NCBI GenBank assembly: GCA_016786745.1
Contig: JAEUVS010000034.1
Span: forward strand, 1 to 37,202
Direction: 5' to 3'
DNA length: 37,202 nucleotides
DNA from: Chitinophagaceae bacterium
GTDB lineage: Bacteria > Bacteroidota > Bacteroidia > Chitinophagales > Chitinophagaceae
The stretch's first letter is position 1; each line of letters begins with the position of its first letter. Shown piece by piece: positions 8,635 to 17,918 of this stretch. Below the pieces are notes generated by a model. That model was not told the DNA's origin and ran no database searches. It was given only the letters and a program-made list of their open reading frames with translations. The position numbers were made by a program, and so were the translations under genes.

Positions 8635-10242
8635 ATGAGGAAACTACGGCGGTTCTTACTTCTCCTGTTTATTCCTGCTGCTGTTCCAGCGCAGGTAAAG
8701 GTCGACAGTTCCCGTATTTTTTGCGGCCATGAAGTGGCGCTCGATAACAACAATAGGCTTTTGCCGCGAAAAGTTGCTGCGAAAAACGCATACGACGATT
8801 TTCTTAGACTACGGTGGAATTTCATCAAAACCAGGGTTCCGAATAGTCCGGGTCCTGCGCCGCGATCCGATTACCCCCAATATTATTTCTATTGCGCTTT
8901 TATAGATTCTGCGGGAATATTGTTGCCCGATCACTGGATGAACGATGTGGGAGAAAAAGTGCCGATGTGGCTGGAATCGGCACGGATGTTTCGCGACTAT
9001 TCCGGTGACGACGGGCCACTGCAGCTGGCGAAAGGCCTGGTGGATTATTCAATAGATCATGGCATTACTCCACCGGATTACAAATGGCCGAACTTTCCAT
9101 ACACTACCACCAACGCCGGCGACCTGGAGTTTCGTGGTTTTACAACACGGTTCGCACCCGATGATCTGCATGTTGATCATGCAGGCGATATCGGGGCCGC
9201 GTATTTTAAGGCGTACCTGGTGTTCGATGATGTGAAATATCTCGATGCCGCGGTTCGGGTTGCGGATGTGCTCGCCAGCAAGGTGCAAAAGGGTTCCGAT
9301 ACTACTTCTCCCTGGCCCTACATCGTAAATGCTCAAACAGGCAATATTGTATCGGAATATGGTACGAACTGGTTCGGATGCATCAGGCTCTTCGATATGT
9401 TGATAGATGCCGGCCACGGAAACACACACGGTTATGCCGATGCTTTGAAGATGGTGAAGGAGTGGTTGCTGGCTGTGCCTTTTAAGAATGGAAAATGGGT
9501 AGATGGGCACACTGACACGCAGGTAAAGGGTACAACGAATCTGAGCAATCTCAGCGCGAGCAATGCGGGTCTTTATCTTTCAGATCATGTTCAGTTTACG
9601 CGTGACTGGAAAACTTTGTTGCCCGGACTTATCAGGTGGACCGAAGACAATTTTGTTTTTAAATCGGCGGAGGGTGAGCCGTCGCAGATGTGGGGTGCGA
9701 ATATTGTTAGTGAGCAGGTGGCGTTTATGCCTAAGATGGATTATCAAACGGCGCGTTATGCCGCGCAATCTGCGAAGTGGTACAGGTTAAGTGGGGATAC
9801 ATCTTTTAAAGAGAAAGCGTTCCGTTCTCTGAACTTTGTAACATATTGCAATGATCAGTATGGTAAGGCGTTTGAGAGTCCGTTTAGTAAAGGTGTGAAT
9901 TCGTGGTGGTCGGATAGTTACGGGGAATGTCCCCTGATGTTTTATCACGCCCTTAGTGCCATGCCGGAATTGGCGCCCCAGGGCGAAGATCATATTCTGT
10001 ATTCTTCAGGTGTTCTGAAAGAGGTGTCGTACGAGAGTGGGCGCGTTATTTTTAATACTGTTGACAAAGGCACAGAGTATTTGCGGCTTTCTTTTAAGCC
10101 TTCAACGATTACGATTGCGGATAAACAAATGTATCCGGCAAAATCGAAGGCGCCAGTTGTTACAATTGAGCCGTTGCAGGATGGAGATTATTATGTGGTT
10201 ATTAACAGGAATGAGAATGGTAAGGTTGTAGTTTCAAAATGA
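8635..10242 (+). CDS. Secreted protein of unknown function with apparent alpha/alpha-barrel (six-hairpin glycosidase-like) fold
   Basis: The 535-residue product has a signal peptide ending in VPAQ (about residue 20). Residues 60-430 contain recurring helix pairs with aromatic-rich loops (WLESARMFRDYSGDD, HAGDIGAAYFKAYLVFDD, YGTNWFGCIRLFDMLID, ARYAAQSAKWYRLSGD), the look of six-hairpin glycosidase-type toroids. The last 80 residues form a beta-rich tail. No catalytic pair can be assigned with confidence, and I know no named family for it. The gene is divergent from the amidohydrolase operon, with about 60 bases between starts, so the two may share regulation and substrate. A role in glycan breakdown is an inference from fold and neighbours. 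Confidence 0.75.
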   Translation: MRKLRRFLLLLFIPAAVPAQVKVDSSRIFCGHEVALDNNNRLLPRKVAAKNAYDDFLRLRWNFIKTRVPNSPGPAPRSDYPQYYFYCAFIDSAGILLPDHWMNDVGEKVPMWLESARMFRDYSGDDGPLQLAKGLVDYSIDHGITPPDYKWPNFPYTTTNAGDLEFRGFTTRFAPDDLHVDHAGDIGAAYFKAYLVFDDVKYLDAAVRVADVLASKVQKGSDTTSPWPYIVNAQTGNIVSEYGTNWFGCIRLFDMLIDAGHGNTHGYADALKMVKEWLLAVPFKNGKWVDGHTDTQVKGTTNLSNLSASNAGLYLSDHVQFTRDWKTLLPGLIRWTEDNFVFKSAEGEPSQMWGANIVSEQVAFMPKMDYQTARYAAQSAKWYRLSGDTSFKEKAFRSLNFVTYCNDQYGKAFESPFSKGVNSWWSDSYGECPLMFYHALSAMPELAPQGEDHILYSSGVLKEVSYESGRVIFNTVDKGTEYLRLSFKPSTITIADKQMYPAKSKAPVVTIEPLQDGDYYVVINRNENGKVVVSK

Positions 10243-10261
10243 TTATTTGCGAAGCACCACA

Positions 10262-10651
10262 CTATTTCAACCTCTCTAAAACGCCTCTTCTCTTTACAAT
10301 ATTTTTATAATCCCATTGAATATCTCTTGCCTTCTTCAGCCAACGTTTTAAATCCTTTTTATTGATTTCATCTGCTGAAGTATAACGCGCTTCGGCTGCT
10401 TTGAACGTTCCTTCCACTTGTAAGCCCTGTTCATCGAATGATTGTCCACTCCAGAAAAGCAGGCGGATGCAATTTTTTAGTTTGCTATAGCCAACAACAG
10501 GGTTGCCATCGAGAAACCAAACCGGATGCCTGTGCCATATTTTATTTTCTGCTTCCGGCAGGTGGGCGTCAATTTCCTGCGCAAGAGTGTTACAGATCTT
10601 TTTTTCGGCGCCGGTTTGGCTATTGTTGTAAGCCTTAACTTCTTTATGCAT
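10262..10651 (-). CDS. DUF1801 domain protein
   Basis: The product has 129 residues from the ATG at 10651. The open frame extends to a TTG at 10678, but the ATG gives the usual DUF1801 start. Typical family features are the YNNSQTGAEKKICNTLAQEI helix, IWHRHPVWFLDGNPVVGY, and IRLLFWSGQSF followed by a lysine-rich C-terminus. DUF1801 proteins are small, cytosolic and mostly uncharacterised (YdhG-like fold). The gene starts 30 bases after the stop of the flavoprotein gene and may be the last gene of that operon. It converges on the gene at 8635 with a 19-base gap and no visible terminator. Confidence 0.78.
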   Translation of the reverse strand: MHKEVKAYNNSQTGAEKKICNTLAQEIDAHLPEAENKIWHRHPVWFLDGNPVVGYSKLKNCIRLLFWSGQSFDEQGLQVEGTFKAAEARYTSADEINKKDLKRWLKKARDIQWDYKNIVKRRGVLERLK

Positions 10652-10681
10652 GAAACGGGGCTTTCTGAAAGTTAGCAAGAA

Positions 10682-11782
10682 TCATAATGTAAATCGCAAC
10701 AAGGTATGTTGGCTGGCCGTATGGAGGTCGCGCCATACGCGGTTTAGTTCACTTCCTGGATGCGCCGCAACCAGGCCTGCGTAGGGATATAGTTCCTGGG
10801 TTATTTTTAATGATGCATCAGCAAGTTCACGACTGCGTGCGCCGATTTGTTGAATTAGATTTTTAGTTATAGATGAATGTGTCGTTAGCTCTTTCCACGC
10901 ATCGTCGACTGATTGATAAAAGACGTTCCGTGTTTTTTCGAAGCTTGTTTTGGATTGCTGTAACAAATTTTCGAGCTTGATTGCCAATCCGAAATTGTCC
11001 GGATCAAAAATGTATTTTTCTATCTTGTTATTTTTGATGATCGTTTCTTCAAACAATTCAATAAAATGCATGGCCATCCCTGAATAGTTTACGGCAAGCG
11101 TACATTCTGCGAATGCATCGAAAGGAAATTTATAAATAAGATGGGGGAGGGTAGTGTTGGCGGGATCTATCTTAAACGTACGGTATTCAGGTACGCGAAG
11201 CTGACCGTTGTTAACAGGAATTTTAAAAGTATCACTCGAAGTCGCGATCATACCCATGCTGTTCCAATTGTACTCAATTTCAACTTCGTCGGGTTTAAAC
11301 CAAAATGATTGAACCTGTGATTCACCCTTTGTTTCAACTACACAATTTGCAGTAAAGGTAGTGGCGTGAGCAGCGCCGGTCGCGTAATCCCACTTACCAC
11401 TGACCTCATATTCATTGCCAACAATTTTGGCGACACCTGAAGCACGACCACTTCCTGCGAGACAGGTTTTACTATTGATAAAAATTTCATCACGCCCTTG
11501 CGGTGAAAGAAAGCCAATAAACCAGTTTGCGCCGCTGCATAGCGTGATTATCCACCCGAAACTTCCGTCGATCCAGGCGAACGCTTCTTCGAGTTCAAGC
11601 GCCCTGGTTAATGATAGTTCAAGTCCGCCGTAGGTTTTTGGTACGAATAAGTTGAACCACCTGTTTTGATAGATGATGTGTAATTGCTGATCCGTCAGCC
11701 TGCGTTGCTTCTCTGCCTGGTTTGCCTGCTGACGGATTGCTTCGACAGTTATTTCGTCAATTAAGTGAAGCGGATGTTGCAT
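10682..11782 (-). CDS. Acyl-CoA dehydrogenase-fold flavoprotein, probably a group D flavin monooxygenase type
   Basis: The 366-residue product has the acyl-CoA dehydrogenase layout: an N-terminal helical domain (LFVPKTYGGLELSL), a middle beta domain (YEVSGKWDYATGAAHATTFTAN) and a C-terminal four-helix domain. The end, AHPGSELNRVWRDLHTASQH, resembles the HpaH/HsaA/DszC-type flavin monooxygenases of this fold more than true dehydrogenases, and I do not see the dehydrogenase catalytic Glu context. No CoA ligase, thiolase or flavin reductase gene lies nearby, so the substrate is unknown. The start overlaps the end of pnuC by 26 bases, implying co-transcription. The product is cytosolic. Confidence 0.82.
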   Translation of the reverse strand: MQHPLHLIDEITVEAIRQQANQAEKQRRLTDQQLHIIYQNRWFNLFVPKTYGGLELSLTRALELEEAFAWIDGSFGWIITLCSGANWFIGFLSPQGRDEIFINSKTCLAGSGRASGVAKIVGNEYEVSGKWDYATGAAHATTFTANCVVETKGESQVQSFWFKPDEVEIEYNWNSMGMIATSSDTFKIPVNNGQLRVPEYRTFKIDPANTTLPHLIYKFPFDAFAECTLAVNYSGMAMHFIELFEETIIKNNKIEKYIFDPDNFGLAIKLENLLQQSKTSFEKTRNVFYQSVDDAWKELTTHSSITKNLIQQIGARSRELADASLKITQELYPYAGLVAAHPGSELNRVWRDLHTASQHTLLRFTL

Positions 11783-12395
11783 TTTGTCGGATTATCTTTT
11801 TCCATTCGATGAAGCCAAGCACGGCAATTATAAAAAGAAACACAGTGAGCAGGGCCGATAACGGCAGATGTTTGTGAAACAGCAGTGGCACGGCGAACGC
11901 ATTTGATATGTTCAGCAATATCCAGTTTTCGATTTTTCTCCGGGCCAGCAGCCACATTCCAGACCAGGCTGTGGCGGTTACCCAGGCGTCCCAGAGCGGT
12001 ACTGTTGAGGCGGGAAGATTGAATGATTTTGCAAAAAGAGGGATGAGAAGCCATATGAGGAGTGTTCCTCCCAATACGATACCTGTGGCGATAAGTTTTT
12101 CTTTTTTGTTCGTGTGGGTAACGGGTACTGGTGGTTCGCCTTTTTTGCGCGTCCAGTATGCCCATCCGTAGATGCTCATTACGAGGTAATAGAGATTGAG
12201 GCCGGATTCGGCGTAAAGTCCGGCTTCAACAAAAAGAAAAATGAATAGTAGTGAGGAAATAATTCCCGCGGGGTACAGCAGGATTTTATTGGCTTTTGCC
12301 AGCAATACTTCAGCTACCGCGAAAGCCACGGCCAGCCATTGCAACCACTCCGTTGCTTTCAATTCAACAATAAATTCACGCCATAGTTCCTGCAT
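11757..12395 (-). CDS. pnuC: Nicotinamide riboside transporter PnuC
   Basis: The 212-residue product has about seven membrane segments, the normal size for PnuC. Family traits are the opening EWLQWLAVAFAVAEVLLAKANKILLYPAGI, NLYYLVMSIYGWAYW, and the region WDAWVTATAWSGMWLLARRKIENW with the conserved tryptophans that line the substrate site. PnuC imports nicotinamide riboside by facilitated diffusion for NAD synthesis. No NadR-type kinase or thiamine-related gene is adjacent, so a thiamine-uptake (PnuT-like) role cannot be fully excluded. It lies 17 bases after the PKD-repeat protein gene and overlaps the flavoprotein gene by 26 bases. Confidence 0.92.
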   Translation of the reverse strand: MQELWREFIVELKATEWLQWLAVAFAVAEVLLAKANKILLYPAGIISSLLFIFLFVEAGLYAESGLNLYYLVMSIYGWAYWTRKKGEPPVPVTHTNKKEKLIATGIVLGGTLLIWLLIPLFAKSFNLPASTVPLWDAWVTATAWSGMWLLARRKIENWILLNISNAFAVPLLFHKHLPLSALLTVFLFIIAVLGFIEWKKIIRQNATSASLN

Positions 12396-12412
12396 TGGTG
12401 GTCAAAGATAGA

Positions 12413-15103
12413 TCACCTCACCAAAACTAAATTCCCTTTCCTCACCATCACATTCCCATTATAATCTATCATCTTCGTAACTACAACATAGTTGCCTGCG
12501 TCCTGCTTGTTACCATTAACCGTTCCATCCCAACCCTTATTCCAATCTTTAGTAAAAAACACCTGCTGACCGTAGCGGTTATATATTGCCATATAATCAA
12601 ACGACTTAAAGCCAACAGGGAAAACTTTCAATACATCATTCTTCCCATCAGCATTCGGGGTAAACGCATTTGGAATATAAATTTCGGCTCCCACATATCT
12701 CTTGATAAAAATATCAGTCGTTTTTTCGCAGCCCTTATCGGTAACAGAATACAACGTGTACGTAATATCCCTGTCTAACGTAGCAATTGGCTTCTCACTA
12801 TTCGGATCGCTCAACCCAACCGAAGGTGTCCAAGTATAGTTCACATTTTTACCACCCTTTGCATCCAGGTATACCGGTTGGTTCTTTGCCACAACCGTAT
12901 CCCTGCCCGCTTCTGAATCGTTATCATAAATAACAAACGCCCTGTTGATAGTATCCTTACAACCTTTATCAGTAGTCGACATCAGTGTAAACGACTCATC
13001 GCCCTCCACCATAAATCTTTTCCTGATCACGGTCACACCAGTCTGCCAACCATCACCAAAATTCCAATACCAGTTACGCACATTACCCGACAAATCACTC
13101 ACGGTATAAACAATTTCTTTAAACACACATGAGTCATTAATAGAAAGGTCGACATATGGCTTCGGATGCACCACAATGCTCTTTTCCTGCGCATCACTTT
13201 TACAGCCAAAGTTTGAATTAGCCACCAGCTTCACGTTATGCACACCGGCCTCAAAAATTTCTGCCGGATGCTGCCTGGTCGTATACCGATGTCCATCGAA
13301 TGTCCAGTACCAGCTGTCAACATATTCATCATCCACCGCTGACGGAATCGCCGAGTGATCAGTCAGTTTGATTGTTTCGTTCTCGCAAAGCACATTTTTA
13401 AAATCAAACGCAGCCACTGGCTTATGCCGAACGGGAAGCACTTTTTTAAGCGTGTCGGACACACATCCATTGACAGTTGCTACCACTAAATCCGCAGGTA
13501 TGGATCCACCGTGGCTTGCAATAAGCAGGGGCAGGTTCTGACTCGAATAAACTACACCATCTACACTCCATTTCCAGTCGGCAATCGCTCCAAAGCCATT
13601 AGGAACATATGAGCGATCGGTCAAAGTAAAACTTGTGTTCTGTTCACAGATCACAGGCGGCGAATCAAACTGTGCAACAGGCTTCGGCATTACCGAAACA
13701 GTCGTCATCGCTTCGCTTCCACACGCAGGCTGGTTAAGCGCCGTGAGTTTAATGTAATACATCCCGAAGTCTTTATAAGAATGTTTCACAACACTGTTTC
13801 CCGACGAATCAATTTGTCCATCACCGAAATCCCAGTAAAATTTCGGATTACTCAGGTTGCCGGAGGTATTTATAAATGAAAATTCATTTCCATCCTGACA
13901 TTGCACCGCATCGGGCAAATTAAACTGTGCTGAGGGCGTCGGCCGCACAACCGCAGTCTGTTTCGCCCTGAAACTTTCACACCCGAATAATTTTTTTTGC
14001 GACACATAATATTCAATCGTATCAACTGTCCATGTTGAGGGAACCGGTGGCGAACTCAACGGCAATCCACCGGTCTCGTCCGTGTACCATAACAGGTCGT
14101 GACCTCTTAGTGGAGTGGCCGTCATCGGTTCGGGCGACTGCAACTGGCAGAAGAAATTTGAATCCGTTACCGGCGGCTCCGGCACGGGTAAGGGCTTTAC
14201 TGTGGCAGACGCCGTGTCGCGGCAACCAAAACCTGGATAGGGAATCATGTCAACAAAAAATGATCCTGTATTTGCAGGTGGCGGCGTGAAAGTGATAGAC
14301 TGCCCTGTGCCAACAATCTGCGAGTAATCCTGGTTGTACCACGTATAGTCTTTAAACCCGTAAGGCGCGTTAAGAATCAAAGAATTTGTTTCAACACAAT
14401 AAGGTGCGGTTGCCAGGATATTTGAGCAACCTGTGCCCACGTCAAGATATGCATAACCGAAGTGCCCGGTTTGTACGCAATCAGCGGTTTTAAATTCGAG
14501 TCGTACATCTCTTCCATTCAATCCAAAAAACTGCAACGATACCGGCGACCAATCTTTGTAAAGAACGTTAGATCGCACTTTAGAAGGAGTAAATCCGGGA
14601 AGGCTTGCCGTCGACACATAGTTATACGATGCGCAGTTGATTACATCACCAGTTTGAACGTCGTAAGCTGTTACAAAAAATCGCGGCTGATCGTACGGAT
14701 CATGTGACGGATCCTCGAACACAACTGCATAAAAATAGGTGAACGTCAACGTGTCGACATTAAGCGGAATTGTAAATGTATAGGAGATACCCTCAGCTTC
14801 AGCGCCTACCATTTCGTTGCCCAGCTTTACAGAATAATTACCGCCGTATGGACATAAAGTTGGAAAGCCGCCGTAAGGATCTTTCTGAATCGGGCTGTTT
14901 TCTGAAATTATTTCATGCCTGCCTGGTATTGGCGTTGTATCCGAGAGGGTGATGAAATTATCAATACCATTAGAGGAGGTATAACCGATTTTACATTGCC
15001 AGTGGTCGAGGGTGCCTTCCTCAAAATCAATGTTTGGAGGGCATTGGGCAATCGAAAAAATGGCTATAGAACAGGCTAAAAAGCACAGTATTAGACACTT
15101 CAT
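12413..15103 (-). CDS. PKD-repeat cell-surface protein with T9SS type B (gliding motility-associated) C-terminal domain
   Basis: The 896-residue product begins with a signal peptide ending in SIAQ (residue 20). Residues 21-230 are a beta-rich, cysteine-containing N-terminal domain opening with PNIDFEEGTLDHW. Ig-like segments follow at about 235-390. PKD-type repeats lie at about 391-475 (YWDFGDG), 476-557, 563-650 and 651-728 (YWNFGDG). Residues 809-896 (PNAFTPNADGKNDVLKVFP, IYNRYGQQVFF, WDGTVNG) are the CHU_C/type B sorting domain, which targets cargo through the type IX secretion system to the cell surface. Cys pairs are frequent, as expected outside the cytoplasm. The role is probably adhesion or matrix; no enzymatic domain is seen. 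Confidence 0.93.
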   Translation of the reverse strand: MKCLILCFLACSIAIFSIAQCPPNIDFEEGTLDHWQCKIGYTSSNGIDNFITLSDTTPIPGRHEIISENSPIQKDPYGGFPTLCPYGGNYSVKLGNEMVGAEAEGISYTFTIPLNVDTLTFTYFYAVVFEDPSHDPYDQPRFFVTAYDVQTGDVINCASYNYVSTASLPGFTPSKVRSNVLYKDWSPVSLQFFGLNGRDVRLEFKTADCVQTGHFGYAYLDVGTGCSNILATAPYCVETNSLILNAPYGFKDYTWYNQDYSQIVGTGQSITFTPPPANTGSFFVDMIPYPGFGCRDTASATVKPLPVPEPPVTDSNFFCQLQSPEPMTATPLRGHDLLWYTDETGGLPLSSPPVPSTWTVDTIEYYVSQKKLFGCESFRAKQTAVVRPTPSAQFNLPDAVQCQDGNEFSFINTSGNLSNPKFYWDFGDGQIDSSGNSVVKHSYKDFGMYYIKLTALNQPACGSEAMTTVSVMPKPVAQFDSPPVICEQNTSFTLTDRSYVPNGFGAIADWKWSVDGVVYSSQNLPLLIASHGGSIPADLVVATVNGCVSDTLKKVLPVRHKPVAAFDFKNVLCENETIKLTDHSAIPSAVDDEYVDSWYWTFDGHRYTTRQHPAEIFEAGVHNVKLVANSNFGCKSDAQEKSIVVHPKPYVDLSINDSCVFKEIVYTVSDLSGNVRNWYWNFGDGWQTGVTVIRKRFMVEGDESFTLMSTTDKGCKDTINRAFVIYDNDSEAGRDTVVAKNQPVYLDAKGGKNVNYTWTPSVGLSDPNSEKPIATLDRDITYTLYSVTDKGCEKTTDIFIKRYVGAEIYIPNAFTPNADGKNDVLKVFPVGFKSFDYMAIYNRYGQQVFFTKDWNKGWDGTVNGNKQDAGNYVVVTKMIDYNGNVMVRKGNLVLVR

Positions 15104-15142
15104 CAGGGATAAGGCGCTTAGGGTCAGGGATTAAATGGCTGA

Positions 15143-15172
15143 CAAAATACAATCCGGGAGCCTAAAATGCAA
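15143..15172 (-). promoter_or_regulatory. Possible promoter of the PKD-repeat protein gene
   Basis: On the minus strand, TTG (15172-15170) is followed after 20 bases by TATTTTG (15149-15143), one base short of the Bacteroidota TAnnTTTG consensus. It sits about 40 bases upstream of the start at 15103. The imperfect match makes this a weak call. Confidence 0.3.
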
Positions 15173-15217
15173 TAGGTTGAAAATTAAAATATCGTGAGGG
15201 TTGTAGTGCGTTAATAA

Positions 15218-15850
15218 TTACACTAATTTTTCATTTATTGCTTTGCTGACTGCCTCGGTTTGCGAGTGAACGTGCAACTTTTCGTAGATATTTTTGATGT
15301 GTGTTCTTACTGTTTCTACGCTGATCATTAATTCAGCTGCGATCATTTTGAAACTGTTCCCGCGGGAAAGTGATTGTAGGATTTCCTTTTCTCTTTTCGA
15401 CAAATCGTAATCGTTTTTTGAATCATGGTTATCCTGTATCGATGTAATGATCATCCGGGCTATAGATGGACTCATTGGCGCCCCACCTTCCAACACTTCC
15501 TTTATCGACACAGTAAGCTTTTCAGGTATATTTTTTTTCAACAAATATCCATTCGCTCCTGCTTTCAACGCTTCAAACACATGTGCGTTGTCGTCGAAGA
15601 TGGTAAGCATGATAATCTGAACTTTCTTATCAAACGTTCTTATCTGCTTCACTGCTTCAATGCCATTGCGTTCAGGCATGTCTATATCCATCAGGATCAC
15701 TTCGGGTTGAAAGGAAATCACGTGTTTCTCTGCTTCGCGACAGTCACTGAACGCATTCAGTAAGGCGAATTCACCGCTCCTGGATAACAAACTGCTCAGG
15801 CTGTCCCTCAGCCTGTCGTTATCTTCGAAAATCAGTATGGTGGGTTTCAC
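15218..15850 (-). CDS. LuxR/NarL-type response regulator
   Basis: The 210-residue product has a receiver domain at 1-120 with phospho-acceptor D55 (VILMDIDMP), the acidic pocket FEDND near residues 8-12, the switch Thr in MLTIFDD and K105 in YLLKK. A LuxR-type helix-turn-helix follows at about 148-208 (LSKREKEILQSLSRG, MISVETVRTHIKNIYEKL). It is the natural partner of the kinase gene 14 bases upstream. Members of this family bind DNA as dimers after phosphorylation. Targets are unknown; the divergent operon at 17919 is the nearest candidate. Confidence 0.95.
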   Translation of the reverse strand: MKPTILIFEDNDRLRDSLSSLLSRSGEFALLNAFSDCREAEKHVISFQPEVILMDIDMPERNGIEAVKQIRTFDKKVQIIMLTIFDDNAHVFEALKAGANGYLLKKNIPEKLTVSIKEVLEGGAPMSPSIARMIITSIQDNHDSKNDYDLSKREKEILQSLSRGNSFKMIAAELMISVETVRTHIKNIYEKLHVHSQTEAVSKAINEKLV

Positions 15851-15864
15851 ATCACAACTTAAAA

Positions 15865-17763
15865 CTATTTTTTCAGGAGCGCTATACCCTGATCGGGGTA
15901 TGACATCTGGAACTGCACCATGGTACCATTTCCGACAGTGGATTCAATACTAATCTCACCCTGCATTTCAGTGGCCCTCCCGCGCATGTTTCGTAACCCG
16001 TTGCCGCCATTACTGCTGCTTGGATGGAACCCTGTTCCGTTGTCCGACACGGTTAGTCGTATCTTACGTTTATCATGTTGCAGGGTAACGGTTATACCTG
16101 TGCACTGGCTGTACTTCGCGGCATTGTTAATCGCTTCTTTAAAAATCAGGTAGAGATTTTTTCTTTTTCGTGGATCAAGTTGAATCGTGGAAAATTCTCC
16201 ATCAAGCTCGAAAGTGTAGTTTATATTCAGTGGCTCCAACAACTCGGCGGCAAATTCCTTCATGCGGTATATTACTTTCTCAAGAGAATCGTTGGCTGGG
16301 TGTATGGCCCACACAATGTCGCCCATGCTATCCATAATGGCGGAAGAATGTTCGCTGATCCGTTGCAGATTTTGATACAGGTACACATTGTCATTGGCTT
16401 CGTGCGTCATCATTTTGCTCAGGATATTCATGCTGGTAAGTGTTGAACCGATATCGTCATGAAGATCGCTTGCTATCTGGTTGCGCATCTTCTCTAATTC
16501 TATTATTCTTTTTGATTTTTGAACAACACGATACCGGTTTATAGCCAGGCCGCCAATCACCAGCAGTAAAAGTGTTCCTATTGCAATTGCAAGTTGAATT
16601 GTTTTTTGCCTTTGAAGCGCCAGGAGGTTTAACTCATTGTCTTTTTTCAGCAGCGTTATTTCCTGCTCCTTTTTCGCTGATTCATATCGTTCTTTTAATT
16701 CGGTTGTCTGGGCAAGATTAGAAGCGATAGTCAGGCTGTCTTTCAGTTCACTGCTTTTCTCCAGGTAGTTATATGCGTTGTTCAGATCGCCTTTTGCACG
16801 ATAAAGGTTTGCAAGTTCCTGTAACGCTTCCTGGTGGTAGTTGGTGAGTGCCAGGCTATCGGTAAGCCGGTAAGCGTCCAGCAGGTATTTTTCAGCTTTG
16901 TCGAACGATTTCAGCTGAATCAACGCACGGCCAATATTGATAGATTCATAAGCTATGTCGACTATGTTGCCTATTTTTTTGAAGATTGAATAAGCAATCA
17001 TGTATTGTTCCAGCCGGCGATCGTGGTTATTAAGACCTTTCCATGTTTCTCCAAGGTGCTCATGTATCATCCCAACCTGGTATTCCGAATTTGGAATTTG
17101 AGAGCTGATAGCCAGGCAATTTTCCAGTATGCTGCGCGCGCTGTCGAACTTCGATTGGTTGTTATATACAATTGCGAGGCTTAGCGCGGTATGCACATAG
17201 CGGTTGTCATCGTTCAACCTGCTGAATCCATTCATTGCTTCACGCAGGTAAGCAATTGCTTTTTGGGTATCCCCGGTTTCGCGGTAAATGATACCAAGGT
17301 TGCGTTTGATATCGGTTAACAGGCCTTCATCTTTAATTCTGTTTGCAGCGGCTTCTGCTTCAAGCAGCGTCTCAATACCGGAAGAGAAGTGGCTTTGCCG
17401 TGTGTATGCCTGTGAAAGGTTAATTCCTACGCGCGCCAGGTCGCGGTCGGAGCGCATATTGACGAATGTTTGTTTCGCCAGTTGCAGGTAGAAGATCGAT
17501 GAATCGTACCTGCCCCTGTGGAGGTACATCCATCCGAGGGAATTGTAGGAATTGGCCACGCCTTCATCAAAGGTGTCACGAAGTGAGGAGGCGAGCGCTT
17601 CCTGCGCAAGTAGTTGAGAAGAATCTGCATTCTGCGCTGCCATCTCGAAGGCCAGTCGCGCCTTTGCAAGAATGAGGGATCGGGAAGTGTCGGGCTGTGA
17701 GTTTACATGTGCAGCAATAAGCAGGAGCAGTACCAGGCATCCGGGGAGAAGGATCTTAAGCAT
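15865..17763 (-). CDS. TPR-containing sensor histidine kinase (HisKA_3/NarX-like)
   Basis: The 632-residue product has a signal peptide (LLPGCLVLLLLIAAHVNSQ). Tetratricopeptide repeats fill about 30-345 and would lie in the periplasm. A coiled-coil segment (350-388) leads into one membrane helix (390-408). The cytoplasmic part holds the HisKA_3 dimerisation domain with phospho-acceptor H435 in DLHDDIGSTL, then a HATPase domain with N-box FKEAINNAAKYS (N546/N547), G1 DNGTGF and G2 GGNGLRNM. This is the common Bacteroidota TPR-kinase design, which probably senses a periplasmic protein or peptide signal. It forms a pair with the regulator 14 bases downstream and is divergent from the caspase operon, with 155 bases between. 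Confidence 0.94.
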   Translation of the reverse strand: MLKILLPGCLVLLLLIAAHVNSQPDTSRSLILAKARLAFEMAAQNADSSQLLAQEALASSLRDTFDEGVANSYNSLGWMYLHRGRYDSSIFYLQLAKQTFVNMRSDRDLARVGINLSQAYTRQSHFSSGIETLLEAEAAANRIKDEGLLTDIKRNLGIIYRETGDTQKAIAYLREAMNGFSRLNDDNRYVHTALSLAIVYNNQSKFDSARSILENCLAISSQIPNSEYQVGMIHEHLGETWKGLNNHDRRLEQYMIAYSIFKKIGNIVDIAYESINIGRALIQLKSFDKAEKYLLDAYRLTDSLALTNYHQEALQELANLYRAKGDLNNAYNYLEKSSELKDSLTIASNLAQTTELKERYESAKKEQEITLLKKDNELNLLALQRQKTIQLAIAIGTLLLLVIGGLAINRYRVVQKSKRIIELEKMRNQIASDLHDDIGSTLTSMNILSKMMTHEANDNVYLYQNLQRISEHSSAIMDSMGDIVWAIHPANDSLEKVIYRMKEFAAELLEPLNINYTFELDGEFSTIQLDPRKRKNLYLIFKEAINNAAKYSQCTGITVTLQHDKRKIRLTVSDNGTGFHPSSSNGGNGLRNMRGRATEMQGEISIESTVGNGTMVQFQMSYPDQGIALLKK

Positions 17764-17918
17764 GCAACAACTTTAAACTGAAATTACGTATCTTTAAAAC
17801 CCTACAGTCTCATATCCTTATCCGTCCTGTAAAATTGACCTTTACTGTTCTCCACCCCCTTGAAATACGCTGATTAGTAAGTTCAAAACGTTCCGGAATT
17901 TTAAAAAATTTGTAACCA

